Positions 31,248 to 40,805 are shown, counted from the stretch's first letter. The stretch: 64,000 nt of DNA from JAWLGJ01 sp041685145 (GCA_041685145.1 JAWLGJ010000002.1:1-64000), one strand, 5' to 3'. A program made the numbers and translations. The notes: generated by a model from the sequence alone, not told the origin.

Positions 31248-32908
31248 CGCCCCGCCACCTCCGGGAAGTGGCGCAGCAGCGTCCGCCAGACATTCGGCGC
31301 CGCCTGGCCGAGGCCGCAGATGGAGGCGTCGGCCATCGCCGCCCCCAGATCCTCCAGCGCCGCGGCGTCCCAGCGCGGCGGCTCCAGCAGGCGCGTCGCG
31401 CGTTCGGTGCCCAGGCGGCACGGCGCGCACTGGCCGCAGCTTTCGTGGGCGAAAAAGGCGGCCAGATGCCGGGCGACGGCGCGCAGGTCATCGCGCGCCG
31501 ACAACACCACGATGCCCCCCGCCCCCAGAAAACCGCCGTGGGGCTCGAAGGTGCCGAAGGCCAGGGGCTCGTCGGCGAAACCGGCGGGGAAAATGCCGCC
31601 CGAGGCGCCGCCGGGCAGGAACGCCCCCAGCGCGTGCCCCTCGGCCATGCCGTCGCAATGCTCGTCGACAAGCTGGCGCAGGCTGATGCCGTTGGGGGCG
31701 ATCTTCACCCCCGGCGCGCGCACGCGGCCCGAGACCGAAAAGGCGCGGCGGCCGACATGGCCGTTGCGGCCGTGGCGGGTCCAGGTCTCGGGGCCGTGGA
31801 CGATAATCTCGCGCGCCCAATAGAGGGTCTCGACGTTGTTGACCAGGGTCGGGCGCCCGAACAGGCCGCGCTCGGCGACATAGGGCGGACGTTGGCGGGG
31901 CAGGCCGCGGCGCCCCTCGATGCTCTCCAGCATCGCCGATTCCTCGCCGCACACATAGGCGCCGGCACCCCGGCGCAGGTGCAGCGCCCGCCCGCCGCTC
32001 AGGCCCGCCGCCTCCAGGCTGGTTAGTTCCCGCGCCAGCATGGCGTGGAGGTGATGGTGCTCGTCGCGCAGATAGATGAACACCTCGGCGGCGTCCACCG
32101 CCCAGGCCGCCAGCAGCATACCCTCCAGCACCGCGTGGGGGTTCGTTTCCAGCAGGAAGCGGTCCTTGAAGGTGCCGGGCTCGCTTTCGTCGGCGTTGAC
32201 CACCAGGAAGCGCGGCCCCGCCTGCCCCCGCACCGTCCGCCATTTGCGCGCGGTGGGAAAGCCGGCACCGCCCAGGCCGCGCAGGCCCGCCGCCTCGATG
32301 GCGGCGATGACCTCGTGGGGCGCGTGACGGCCGTCGAGGCAGGCGCGCAGGTGCTGGTAGCCGCCCTCCAGCGAATACATCACCAGATTGGGGGCGGCGC
32401 TGGCATCGGCGCCGGTGCGGCCGTCGGCGATGGCCTGTTCGACACCTGCGGCGGTTGCCGGGGCCAGCGCCGCCTTGCCCGCCAGCACCGCCGGCGCCTG
32501 CTCGCAGCGCCCCAGGCAGGGCGCCCAGCGCACCCGCGCCCGCCCCGCCAGCCTGGCCTCCAGGGCGGCGTGGAGGGCGTCGGCGCCGTGCATGGCGCAG
32601 GTCAGGCCGGTGCACACCCGCACCACCGGCGGCGCCTCGGCGTCCTCGTCGTCGTCGCCGGTAATCTCGAAATGGGCGTAGAAGGTGGCGACCTCGTAGA
32701 CCTGCACCGGCGCCACGCCCAGCGCCTCGGCCAGCGCCACCAGGTGGCGGGGTTTCAGTTCGCCATAGCCGTCATGGAGGCGGTGCAGGTATTCGACCAG
32801 CAGGTCGGGGCGGCGCGCCGCCTCGCCCAGCACGGCGGCCACCTCCCGGCGCGAGCGGTCGTCGGGCCGGCGGCCCCGGGGTGCGTGCGTGCGGCGTGGC
32901 GCTGTCAT
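31244..32908 (-). CDS. Formate dehydrogenase diaphorase subunit, fused FdsG-FdsB
   Basis: 554 residues joining two subunits that are often separate. Residues about 15-160 are NuoE/FdsG-like, with [2Fe-2S] ligands in VRVCTGLTCAMHG and APCLGRCEQAP. Residues about 170-550 are NuoF/FdsB-like, with the FMN/NADH region GLRGLGGAGFPTARKW, NADESEPGTFKDR, GAGAYVCGEESAML and [4Fe-4S] ligands ESCGQCAPCRLG. Electrons from formate reach NAD+ through this subunit. It is encoded directly upstream of fdsA with overlapping stop and start. No frameshift seen at the domain junction, so the fusion looks real. Confidence 0.9.
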   Translation of the reverse strand: MTAPRRTHAPRGRRPDDRSRREVAAVLGEAARRPDLLVEYLHRLHDGYGELKPRHLVALAEALGVAPVQVYEVATFYAHFEITGDDDEDAEAPPVVRVCTGLTCAMHGADALHAALEARLAGRARVRWAPCLGRCEQAPAVLAGKAALAPATAAGVEQAIADGRTGADASAAPNLVMYSLEGGYQHLRACLDGRHAPHEVIAAIEAAGLRGLGGAGFPTARKWRTVRGQAGPRFLVVNADESEPGTFKDRFLLETNPHAVLEGMLLAAWAVDAAEVFIYLRDEHHHLHAMLARELTSLEAAGLSGGRALHLRRGAGAYVCGEESAMLESIEGRRGLPRQRPPYVAERGLFGRPTLVNNVETLYWAREIIVHGPETWTRHGRNGHVGRRAFSVSGRVRAPGVKIAPNGISLRQLVDEHCDGMAEGHALGAFLPGGASGGIFPAGFADEPLAFGTFEPHGGFLGAGGIVVLSARDDLRAVARHLAAFFAHESCGQCAPCRLGTERATRLLEPPRWDAAALEDLGAAMADASICGLGQAAPNVWRTLLRHFPEVAGR

Positions 32909-32926
32909 CGGCAGAGCGTAGCGCAG

Positions 32927-34276
32927 CTAGTAGGCCGGCTCCAACCCCGCCGCCGTCAGCGCCGCCGCCTGCCGGCGGCCCAGCGCCTCCTCGTCGAAGT
33001 CGGCGATGAGGTCGTGGAACAGCCGATGCCAGTTGATCTCGGCCTTCAGGTGCAGGAACACCGAGCCCAGGCCGATGGCGGCGCGATCCATGAGCACGAA
33101 CTCACGCGGCACCCGCACGCCCCCCAGGCGCTTGAGTTCGCGGTGGACGCGGGCGGCGATTTCGGCGCCGTAGGTGCCCGACGGCTCCTCCTGAATCAGC
33201 CGCGTGCGGTTCTCCAGCAGCGGCGCGTAAAGGAAGCTGGCCCACATGTTGAGGGTGTCGACCACCTCGCGGGTCAGGTTGGCGAAGCCCCAGGTCTCAT
33301 AGGCGTGCACGGCCAGGTCGCGGTCGCCCCGTTCCAGCGCCCAATACAGGTCGATCACCCCGCGCACGAAGCTGGGCTTGAACATGCGCACGGCGCCGAA
33401 GTCCAGCAGGTTGATGCTGTGGTCGGGGCGGACCGTGTAATTGCCCAGATGCGGATCGCCGTGGATGACGCCGTAATAGTAGAAGGGGACGTACCAGGCC
33501 CGAAACATGTTGTAGGCAACCGCGTTGCGGGCCTCCAGGTGCCGGTCGACGAAGCTCAGCACCCGCTCGCCCTCCAGCCAGGTCATGGTCAAGAGGCGCC
33601 GCGTCGTCAACTCGTCCAGCACCTCGGGCACATGCACGCCCGGCTCCTGGCCCAGCATATGGCCGTAGAGCTTCATGTGCTTGGCCTCGCGGGCGTAGTC
33701 CAGTTCCTCGCGCAGGCGGGCCGCGATCTCCTGGTGGATGTAGCTGGGGTCGATGGACCGGTCGTATTGACGGTAGATGGCGAAGATGACGCGAAGCTGC
33801 GCCAGATCGGCCTCGACCACCGACTGCATGTCGGGATATTGCAGCTTGCAGGCGAGGAGACGGCCGTCATGGGCGGTGGCGCGGTGCACCTGCCCCAGCG
33901 AGGCGGCGGCGGCGGCCTCGCGCTCGAAGGCGGCGAAGCGGCCGCGCCAGTCGGGGCCCAGTTCGGCGGCCATGCGCCGCTTGACGAAGGGCCGGCCCAT
34001 ATGCGGCGCGTTGGCCTGAAGCTGCGCCAGTTCCAGGGCGTATTCGCGCGGCAGGGCGTCGGGGATGGTGGACATGATCTGGGCCACCTTCATCAGCGGC
34101 CCCTTCAGCGACCCCAGCGCGGCGCGCAACTCGCCGGCGCGGCGGCCGGGCGGCACCTCGACGCCGAAAATGCGCTGCCCCGCCATCCGCGCCGCCATCC
34201 CCCCGACGGCACCGCCGACGGCGGCGTAGCGCCGGAAGCGGCCGGCGATGGAATTGCGTTCGTTTTCTTCAGGCAT
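32927..34276 (-). CDS. ABC1/UbiB-family atypical kinase
   Basis: 449 residues of the ABC1 (AarF/UbiB/COQ8) family, linked to ubiquinone homeostasis or lipid metabolism. Motifs seen: MKVAQIMST at residues 62-70 where the classic family has KxGQ (here KVAQ), the Ala-rich loop AAAASLGQVHRA, the catalytic-loop VIHGDPHLGNYT, and metal motif NLLDFGAVR. The KVAQ form occurs in a large bacterial subgroup separate from classical UbiB, which also has two C-terminal membrane segments not evident here. So UbiB itself is uncertain. It lies downstream of pepF on the same strand. Confidence 0.85.
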   Translation of the reverse strand: MPEENERNSIAGRFRRYAAVGGAVGGMAARMAGQRIFGVEVPPGRRAGELRAALGSLKGPLMKVAQIMSTIPDALPREYALELAQLQANAPHMGRPFVKRRMAAELGPDWRGRFAAFEREAAAAASLGQVHRATAHDGRLLACKLQYPDMQSVVEADLAQLRVIFAIYRQYDRSIDPSYIHQEIAARLREELDYAREAKHMKLYGHMLGQEPGVHVPEVLDELTTRRLLTMTWLEGERVLSFVDRHLEARNAVAYNMFRAWYVPFYYYGVIHGDPHLGNYTVRPDHSINLLDFGAVRMFKPSFVRGVIDLYWALERGDRDLAVHAYETWGFANLTREVVDTLNMWASFLYAPLLENRTRLIQEEPSGTYGAEIAARVHRELKRLGGVRVPREFVLMDRAAIGLGSVFLHLKAEINWHRLFHDLIADFDEEALGRRQAAALTAAGLEPAY

Positions 34277-34293
34277 TCATAACGCCCCAGCTT

Positions 34294-34363
34294 TTCACCA
34301 CGAAGCCACGAAGGGCACGAAGGAACATTAAATGCTCTGTGTTCTTCGTGCCTTCGTGGTGAA
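34294..34363. repeat. Long imperfect inverted repeat of CACGAAG units
   Basis: TTCACCACGAAG (34294-34305) pairs with CTTCGTGGTGAA (34352-34363). Between them CACGAAG-type units continue on both arms, with one extra CCACGAAG unit in the left arm, and the loop is AT-rich (TTAAATG). It lies between pepF and the ABC1 kinase gene, both minus strand. AT-richer than its surroundings. Similar CACGAAG palindromes occur between genes in other bacteria, from memory. Probable terminator or REP-like element. Confidence 0.75.
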
Positions 34364-34368
34364 TCAGA

Positions 34369-36171
34369 TCACGCCACCTTCTCCAGTTCGTCGATGAAGC
34401 CCGACACCACGTTCAGCCCCCGCTGCCAGAACGCCGGGTCGGTGGCATCCAGGCCAAAGGGGGCCAGCAGTTCCTGGTGCCGCAGGCTGCCGCCGGCGCG
34501 CAGCATCTCCAGATATTTTTCCGCGAACCCGTCGGCGCCCTGGCGGTAGACGTCGTAGAGCGAATTCACCAGGCAGTCGCCGAACGCATAGGCGTAGACA
34601 TAGAAGGGCGAGTGCACGAAATGCGGGATATAGGCCCAGAAGTGGCGGTATTCGTCCTCGAAGCGGATGGCGGGGCCGAGGCTTTCGCCCTGCACCTCCA
34701 TCCACAGCTCACCGATGCGCTCGGCCGACAGCTCGCCCTGGCGGCGCTCCAGGTGCAGCTTCTGCTCGAAGCGGAAAAAGGCGATCTGGCGGACGACGGT
34801 GTTGAGCATGTCCTCGACCTTGGCCGCCAGCATGACGCGCCGGCGCTTGGGGTCGGCCTCGGCGTCCAGCATCGAGCGGAAGGTCAGCATCTCGCCGAAG
34901 ACCGAGGCCGTCTCGGCCAGGGTCAGCGGCGTATCCGCCATCAACGGCCCCTGCCCCGCCGCCAGCACCTGATGGACGCCGTGGCCGAGTTCGTGCGCCA
35001 GGGTCATGACGTCGCGGGTCTTGCCCTGGAAATTGACCAGCAGATAGGGATGCGCCGAGGGCACGGTGGGGTGCGCGAAGGCGCCCGAAGCCTTGCCCGG
35101 CCGCGCCGGGGCATCGATCCAGGCATTGTCGAAGAACCGCCGGCCGATGCCCGCCAGCTCGTCCGAGAAACGCCCATAGGCGCCCAGCACCACGTCGCGG
35201 GCGTCGTCGAAGCGCCAGACGCGGTCGTCGTCCTCGGGCAGCGGCGCGTTGCGGTCCCAATAGGGCAGCGCCTCGACCCCGAACCACTTCGCCTTCAGGC
35301 GGTAATAGCGGTGCGACAGCGCCGGGTAGCCCTCGACCACCGCCTGCACCAATGCCTCGACCACCTGGTCCTCGACAAGATTGGAGAGGTTGCGCGCCGA
35401 CCAGGGCTGCGGGAAATCGCGCCACTTGTCCTCGATCTCCTTGTCCTTGGCCAGGGTGTTGGTGATCAGCGCGAACAGGCGGATGTTGTCGCCGAACACC
35501 TGCCCCAGCGCCTTCGCCGCCGCCTTCCGCTTCTGGGGGCTGCGGTCGGAGAGCAGGTGCAGCGTCTGCGTCTCGGTCAGCATCTCGCCATCGACGGGAA
35601 AGCGCAGCGCGGCAACCGTCTCGTCGAACAGGCGCACCCACGCCCCGGCCCCGGCGACCCGCTTCTCGTGCAGCAGGCGCTCAATCTCGTCGGGCAGGTC
35701 GTGCGGCCGGTGCGCCCGCACGTCGCGCAGCCACGGCCGGTAGCGCGCCAGCCGCGGCGCCCGCAGCTTCTCCTCCAGCGCCGCGTCGTCAAGGCGGTTG
35801 ATCTCCAGGGTAAAGAACAGGGTGTAGGTGGCGATGTCGGTGGCGCGCTCCTGCATCGTCTGGAGGAAGCGGCCGCGCTCGGGGTCGGAAACCAGCGCCG
35901 CATAGTGCAGGTAGGCATAGCTGAGGACGCGGTGCAGACGCTCGCTCAGGCGCTCGTATTCCTCGACGGCGGCGCCCAATTCCTCGCCCGACATCTCCGC
36001 CAGGCGTCCCTGATGGGCCTGGTGGAACTCCTTGGCGCCCTTCTCGGCGGCGTCGAGGTCGCGTTGCAGCTCGGGAGCCTGGGGCGAGGCGTACAGGTCG
36101 GAGAGATCCCACTCCGGCAGCGGCCCCAGGGACGGGTCGATTTGCGCGGCGACGGCGCTGTGTTCGTTCAT
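34369..36171 (-). CDS. pepF: Oligoendopeptidase F (M3 family zinc peptidase)
   Basis: Cytosolic zinc metallopeptidase that cleaves short peptides, 600 residues. The zinc motif HELGH is at 393-397 (TLAHELGHGVHQV), with the second-shell/third-ligand glutamate in TLAETASVFGEML. The C-terminal SPFYVYAYAFGDC block is typical of PepF. Length matches the family. The gene is divergent from an acyl-CoA synthetase with about 75 bases between starts. Confidence 0.94.
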   Translation of the reverse strand: MNEHSAVAAQIDPSLGPLPEWDLSDLYASPQAPELQRDLDAAEKGAKEFHQAHQGRLAEMSGEELGAAVEEYERLSERLHRVLSYAYLHYAALVSDPERGRFLQTMQERATDIATYTLFFTLEINRLDDAALEEKLRAPRLARYRPWLRDVRAHRPHDLPDEIERLLHEKRVAGAGAWVRLFDETVAALRFPVDGEMLTETQTLHLLSDRSPQKRKAAAKALGQVFGDNIRLFALITNTLAKDKEIEDKWRDFPQPWSARNLSNLVEDQVVEALVQAVVEGYPALSHRYYRLKAKWFGVEALPYWDRNAPLPEDDDRVWRFDDARDVVLGAYGRFSDELAGIGRRFFDNAWIDAPARPGKASGAFAHPTVPSAHPYLLVNFQGKTRDVMTLAHELGHGVHQVLAAGQGPLMADTPLTLAETASVFGEMLTFRSMLDAEADPKRRRVMLAAKVEDMLNTVVRQIAFFRFEQKLHLERRQGELSAERIGELWMEVQGESLGPAIRFEDEYRHFWAYIPHFVHSPFYVYAYAFGDCLVNSLYDVYRQGADGFAEKYLEMLRAGGSLRHQELLAPFGLDATDPAFWQRGLNVVSGFIDELEKVA

Positions 36172-36245
36172 GCCAACATCTCCTTTGCGGCAGCCTCCGA
36201 TATGGGTATCAACGTGAGGGGGACCAAGAAGGGGTGGATCAGCGA

Positions 36246-38042
36246 ATGTCGGTTATCGATTACCAGAACTGCCGCAGCCTGACCGAAATGTTTTTCCATC
36301 AGGCGGAGCGAAACGGAAGCCGCCCCTTTCTCTGGGCCAAGCGCGACGGCGCCTATCGGTCGATGACCTGGCGGGACGCCGCCGCGCGGGTGCGCGGCCT
36401 GGCGGGCGGGCTCGTCGAGCTGGGCCTCGCCCCCGGCGACCGGGTGATGCTGGTGTCGGAGAACCGCCCGGAATGGCTGATCGCCGATGTGGCGATCATG
36501 GCCGCCGGGGCGATCACCGTGCCCGCCTACACCACCAACACGGCCAAGGACCACCTGCACATCCTCAACGATTCCGGCGCCAGGGCGGTGGTGGTGTCGA
36601 CGCGGGCCCTGGCCGAGCGCGTCATCGCCGCGGCGCTGCAGGCGAACCGCCCGCCCATCGTCATCGCCATCGAGCCGCCGGTGCTGCACCAGGACACCGG
36701 CTTGCGCATCCAGGCCTGGGGCGATGCCCTCGACAGCCCCGCCGAGGCGCGCGCCGAGGCCGAGCGCCGCGGGACGGCGGCGGGCCGCGAGGACACCGCC
36801 TGCATCATCTACACCTCGGGCACCGGCGGCCTGCCCAAGGGGGTGATGCTCTCGCACGGGGCCGTCATCCACAACTGTCAGGGCGCGCACGACGTTCTGG
36901 TCGAACTGGGTTTGGAGCGCGAGGTCTTCCTGTCCTTCCTGCCGCTGTCGCACAGCTATGAACACACCGCCGGGCAGTTCTTTCCGGTTTCCGTGGGCGC
37001 GCAGATCTACTACGCGGAAGGCATCGAGCACCTGGCCACCAACATGGTCGAGGCCCGCCCGACGGTGATGACGGCGGTGCCGCGCCTGTACGAGGTGCTG
37101 CGCGGGCGCATCCTGCGCGGCGTCGAGCGCGCCGGCGGCACGAAGGCGCGGCTGTTCCATGATGCGCTGGAGTTGGGCGTGCGGCGCTATCAGGGCGAGC
37201 GGCTGTCGCTGAAGGAGCGCCTGTACGATCGCCTGCTGGAGCGGCTGGTGCGCGACAAGGTGCGGGCACGCTTCGGCGGCCGCCTCAAGGCGATGGTCTC
37301 CGGCGGCGCGCCGCTCAATTATGACGTCGGCCTGTTCTTCACCGCCCTGGGCGTGCGCATCCTGCAGGGCTATGGCCAGACCGAGACGGCGCCGGTGGTA
37401 AGCTGCAACCCGCCCTTCCGGGTCAAGATCCACACCGTCGGGCCGCCGCTGACCGGCGTCGAGGTGCGCATCGCCGAGGACGGGGAGATTCTCGTGCGCG
37501 GCGAGTTGGTGATGAAGGGCTATTGGAACAGCCCCGACGCCACCGCCGCCGCCATCGGCGACGGCCGCTGGCTGCACACCGGCGACATCGGCTTCATCGA
37601 CGAGGACGGCTACATCCATATCACCGATCGCAAGAAGGACATCATCGTCAATTCCGGCGGCGACAACATCTCGCCGCAGCGGGTGGAGGGGATGCTGACC
37701 CTGCAGGCCGAGATCGCGCAGGCGATGGTGTATGGCGACCGCAAGCCGCATCTGGTGGCGCTGCTCGTGCCCGACGCCGACTGGGCCCAGGGCTTCGCGC
37801 AGCGCACCGGCAAGGGCGACGACCTGGCGGAACTGGTGGGGGACGCCGACTTCCGCCGCGCCATCGCCGCCGCGGTCGAGCGGGTCAACACCGACCTGTC
37901 CCCGCTGGAGAAGGTGCGCCGCTTCACCCTGGCCGCCGAGCCGTTCACGGTCGAAAACGAGATGATGACGCCGACGATGAAGATCCGCCGCCACAAGATC
38001 AGGGACCGCTACGGCGCCACCCTGGAGGCGCTGTACGGCTGA
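36246..38042 (+). CDS. Long-chain acyl-CoA synthetase family protein (AMP-binding)
   Basis: 598-residue adenylate-forming ligase of the long-chain fatty acyl-CoA synthetase type. Motifs: CIIYTSGTGGLPKGVMLSHG (P-loop, with GTGG instead of GTTG), QGYGQTETAPVVS, DGRWLHTGDIGFIDEDGY, and the C-terminal catalytic region TPTMKIRRHKIRDRY, which replaces the usual xxGKxxR with MKIRR as in eukaryote-like long-chain ligases. No membrane segment evident. The start at ATG 36246 is preferred; an in-frame GTG lies 12 bases upstream. Substrate chain length cannot be read. Confidence 0.87.
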   Translation: MSVIDYQNCRSLTEMFFHQAERNGSRPFLWAKRDGAYRSMTWRDAAARVRGLAGGLVELGLAPGDRVMLVSENRPEWLIADVAIMAAGAITVPAYTTNTAKDHLHILNDSGARAVVVSTRALAERVIAAALQANRPPIVIAIEPPVLHQDTGLRIQAWGDALDSPAEARAEAERRGTAAGREDTACIIYTSGTGGLPKGVMLSHGAVIHNCQGAHDVLVELGLEREVFLSFLPLSHSYEHTAGQFFPVSVGAQIYYAEGIEHLATNMVEARPTVMTAVPRLYEVLRGRILRGVERAGGTKARLFHDALELGVRRYQGERLSLKERLYDRLLERLVRDKVRARFGGRLKAMVSGGAPLNYDVGLFFTALGVRILQGYGQTETAPVVSCNPPFRVKIHTVGPPLTGVEVRIAEDGEILVRGELVMKGYWNSPDATAAAIGDGRWLHTGDIGFIDEDGYIHITDRKKDIIVNSGGDNISPQRVEGMLTLQAEIAQAMVYGDRKPHLVALLVPDADWAQGFAQRTGKGDDLAELVGDADFRRAIAAAVERVNTDLSPLEKVRRFTLAAEPFTVENEMMTPTMKIRRHKIRDRYGATLEALYG

Positions 38043-38070
38043 CGGCGAGGGTGGAAGGCGCGCCCTCTCC

Positions 38071-38559
38071 TCAGGTGTTCGAAAGGATGAAATCGGCGAG
38101 GCCGGTGACGTCGTCGCGGCGGAACACCGGCAGGGCGAGGCCCGGCGGCGGCGCGTCGCAGGCCAGCGCCAGCACATGCGGATCCTCCGGCGCCAGCAGC
38201 GGCTTGCCGAGGGCGGGGTCGTGGACCTCGACCTTGGCGTGGGGATGGCGCTTGAAGCCCTCCACCAGCACCAGATCGACCGGCCCCAGCGCCGCCAGCG
38301 CCTCGTCCAGCGCCACTGCCCGCCCCGGCGGCGACTCCCGGATCAGCGACCAGCCCCGGCGCGTTACCGTCATCGCCGCCACGGCGCCGGCATCGCGGAA
38401 CAGCCGGCTGTCGTCGCCGGGGCGGTCGATTTGCACGGCGTGATGAGTGTGCTTCACCGTCGCCACGCTCAGGCCGCGGCGGCGCAGTTCGGCGATCAAC
38501 GCGACCAACAGCGTCGTCTTGCCGCTGCCGCTCCAGCCCGCGAGTCCGATGGTTTTCAT
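38071..38559 (-). CDS. mobB: Molybdopterin-guanine dinucleotide biosynthesis protein B
   Basis: GTP-binding accessory protein for making the MGD form of the molybdenum cofactor. The 162 residues start MKTIGLAGWSGSGKTTLL, with Walker A at residues 8-16, then VKHTHHAVQIDRPGDDSRLF and DLVLVEGFKRHPHAKVEV, typical of MobB. The window contains several Mo enzymes that would use it: FdsA and PadB need bis-MGD. It follows a histidine kinase gene on the same strand after 55 bases. No mobA nearby. Confidence 0.94.
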   Translation of the reverse strand: MKTIGLAGWSGSGKTTLLVALIAELRRRGLSVATVKHTHHAVQIDRPGDDSRLFRDAGAVAAMTVTRRGWSLIRESPPGRAVALDEALAALGPVDLVLVEGFKRHPHAKVEVHDPALGKPLLAPEDPHVLALACDAPPPGLALPVFRRDDVTGLADFILSNT

Positions 38560-38614
38560 GGCGCCAGATTACCGCGTCCGCCGGCGGAAGGCACCCGTGG
38601 TCGCCCCCGCGCAC

Positions 38615-39967
38615 TCATGCCTCGGGAAACACCAGGCGCACGCGCAGCCCCGGCTGGTTGTCCTCCAGCAGCAGGCGCGCGTCGTGCAGGCGCGCCACCG
38701 CCGCCACCAGGCTGAGGCCCAGGCCGTTGCCGGGGGTGGAACGGGTGGCGTCCAGGCGGCTGAACCGCTCCAGCACCTTCTCGCGCGCCTCGGCGGGAAC
38801 GCCGGGGCCGGTGTCCCACACCACCACCTCGCGCCGCCGGGGATCGACCTCGACGCCGACGCGGCCGCCGGGCGGGGTGTATTTGGCGGCGTTGTCGAGC
38901 AGGTTGGCCAGCGCCTGCGACAGCAGGTGGCGGTCGCCGCTGACGGGCAGCGGCGCCGCGACGGCACAGGTGAGGTGGACGCCGCGATCCTCCGCCAGGG
39001 GCTCGTAAAGCTCGCAGACGTCGTGGGCCACCACCGCCAGATCGACGCTGCCGAATTCCCCCAGGCGCGCCCCGGCCTCGGCGCGGGCGATGGTCAGCAG
39101 GGCGTTGAAGGTCGCCAGCAGATTGTCGGCCTCGGCCAGGGTCTGCTCCAGGGTGGCGCGCAACTCGCCGGCGTCGTCGCCCATCAGCGCCACGTCGATG
39201 CGGCTGCGCAGGCGATGCAGGGGCGTGCGCAGGTCGTGGGCGATGTTGTCCGAGACGGCGCGGATGCTGTCGATCAGCCGCTCGATCTGGTCCAGCATGG
39301 CGTTGACGTTGGCCACCAACTGGTCGAACTCGTCGTCGCTGCCGTTGCGCGGCAGGCGCTGGCTGATTTCGCCGCGGGTGATGCGCCGGATGGAGGCGTT
39401 GACCCCCTCGATGCGCTGGAGAATCTGGCGGCTCATGACGAAACTGCCGACGATGCCCAGCACCACCGTCGCCGCCAGGCCCAGGAACATGGCGCGGGTG
39501 ACGGCGCGCTGCACCTCGCGGACGTCGTGCAGCGAGCGCCCGACCAGCAGGCGATACCCGCCCGGCAGCGACTGCCAGCGGGCGATGGCGTCGACGCCCC
39601 GCTGCCCGCGCACCGGCACGCGCAGCCAGCCCTCGCTTTCGATGACGTCGCGGGGCCAGACGGACAGGTTGCCGGCGATGGGGCGGTCGTCCTCGCCGGT
39701 GAGCAGATAGAGGCTCTGGCGGCCGGGCTGGTTGCCGCCACGCTCGTGGATCAACTCGGCGAGCCCTACCAGCCCCCGCTCGCGGTACTGGTCCGAGAGG
39801 CCGCGTATCTCGGCGGCGATGGTCTCCATGATCTGGCGCTCGACCAGCGCGTTGCTGGTGAGGTAGATGACCGCGATCAGGGTCACCGCCGAGGCGGTGA
39901 AGATGATGAGGTAGCTGAGCGACAGCCGGAAGGCCGTCGTGCGCAGCAGCCTGCTACTCCAGTCCAA
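38615..39967 (-). CDS. HAMP sensor histidine kinase (OmpR-type partner)
   Basis: 450 residues with two membrane segments (about 13-38 and 160-182) around a periplasmic sensor domain of about 120 residues. A HAMP linker follows, then HisKA with the H box SDNIAHDLRTPLHRLRSR, N box ANLLDNAAKYTPPGG, G1 WDTGPGVP and G2 GNGLGLSLVAAV. The start is TTG and overlaps the response regulator stop by 14 bases, so translation is coupled. This is a complete classic two-component pair. The stimulus is unknown. mobB follows downstream. Confidence 0.93.
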   Translation of the reverse strand: MDWSSRLLRTTAFRLSLSYLIIFTASAVTLIAVIYLTSNALVERQIMETIAAEIRGLSDQYRERGLVGLAELIHERGGNQPGRQSLYLLTGEDDRPIAGNLSVWPRDVIESEGWLRVPVRGQRGVDAIARWQSLPGGYRLLVGRSLHDVREVQRAVTRAMFLGLAATVVLGIVGSFVMSRQILQRIEGVNASIRRITRGEISQRLPRNGSDDEFDQLVANVNAMLDQIERLIDSIRAVSDNIAHDLRTPLHRLRSRIDVALMGDDAGELRATLEQTLAEADNLLATFNALLTIARAEAGARLGEFGSVDLAVVAHDVCELYEPLAEDRGVHLTCAVAAPLPVSGDRHLLSQALANLLDNAAKYTPPGGRVGVEVDPRRREVVVWDTGPGVPAEAREKVLERFSRLDATRSTPGNGLGLSLVAAVARLHDARLLLEDNQPGLRVRLVFPEA

Positions 39968-40631
39968 GCCGATAGCCCGCCCCCCGCACCGTGTGGATCA
40001 GCGGCCGCTCGAACCCCTTGTCGATCTTCTGGCGCAACCGGCTGATGTGAACGTCGATCAGATTGGTCTGGGGGTCGAAATGATAGTCCCAGACGTTTTC
40101 CAGCAGCATCGTGCGCGTGACCACCCGGCCGGAGTTGCGCAGCATGTATTCCAGCAGGCGGAACTCGCGCGGCTGCAACTCGATGGACTTGCCGGCCCGC
40201 GTCACCCGGCGGGCGAGGCGGTCCAATTCCAGATCCTCGACGCGCAGCACCGTGGCCTCGGCGGCCTCGCCCGTTCCGCGGCGCCCCAGCGCCTCCACCC
40301 GCGCCAGAAGTTCGGCGAAGGCGAACGGCTTGACCAGATAATCGTCGCCACCGGCCCGCAGCCCGTTCACGCGGTCGTCGACATTGCCCAGGGCACTGAG
40401 GACCAGCACCGGCGTCGCGTTGTTGTCGGCGCGGATGGCCTTGACGATCGACAGCCCGTCGACATGCGGCAGCATCCGGTCGAGGATCATCATGTCGTAG
40501 CGTTCGCTCATGGCCATGAACAGGCCGTCGCGGCCGTTGCCGACATGGTCGACGACATGGCCGACCTCCTGCAGGCCCTTGGCGATGTAGCTCGCCGCCT
40601 CGGCGTCGTCCTCGACCAACAGTATCCGCAT
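39954..40631 (-). CDS. OmpR/PhoB-family response regulator
   Basis: 225 residues. Receiver domain: acidic pocket LLVEDDAEA, phospho-Asp in MMILDRMLPHVDGL, conserved Ser in VLVLSALG and Lys in DYLVKPFAF. C-terminal winged-helix DNA-binding domain: LQPREFRLLEYMLRNSGRVV and VDVHISRLRQKI with VRGAGYRL. It precedes and overlaps its kinase gene. It is divergent from a small membrane protein gene at 40806, a candidate target. Confidence 0.95.
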   Translation of the reverse strand: MRILLVEDDAEAASYIAKGLQEVGHVVDHVGNGRDGLFMAMSERYDMMILDRMLPHVDGLSIVKAIRADNNATPVLVLSALGNVDDRVNGLRAGGDDYLVKPFAFAELLARVEALGRRGTGEAAEATVLRVEDLELDRLARRVTRAGKSIELQPREFRLLEYMLRNSGRVVTRTMLLENVWDYHFDPQTNLIDVHISRLRQKIDKGFERPLIHTVRGAGYRLGLE

Positions 40632-40805
40632 GACCCGCCCCGGTTCCGAGTGCGGGCGATTGTTCCACGAGCCCGCCGCCGCGTCCACAGCCCACCAACA
40701 CCATCCGCAACCCGCCGAAGCCGCCGGATCAACCCCAATGGCCGAATTGGCACGGTCATGCCCGATCACGACGTTGAGGGCGTGGCAAAGACGTTCAGAG
40801 GTCGC

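Noticed and set aside
28263..31823. Very long plus-strand open frame (about 1186 codons) opposite the formate dehydrogenase genes
   Set aside because: It is antisense to two clearly recognised genes with intact cofactor motifs. Its protein is low-complexity and arose from high GC content.
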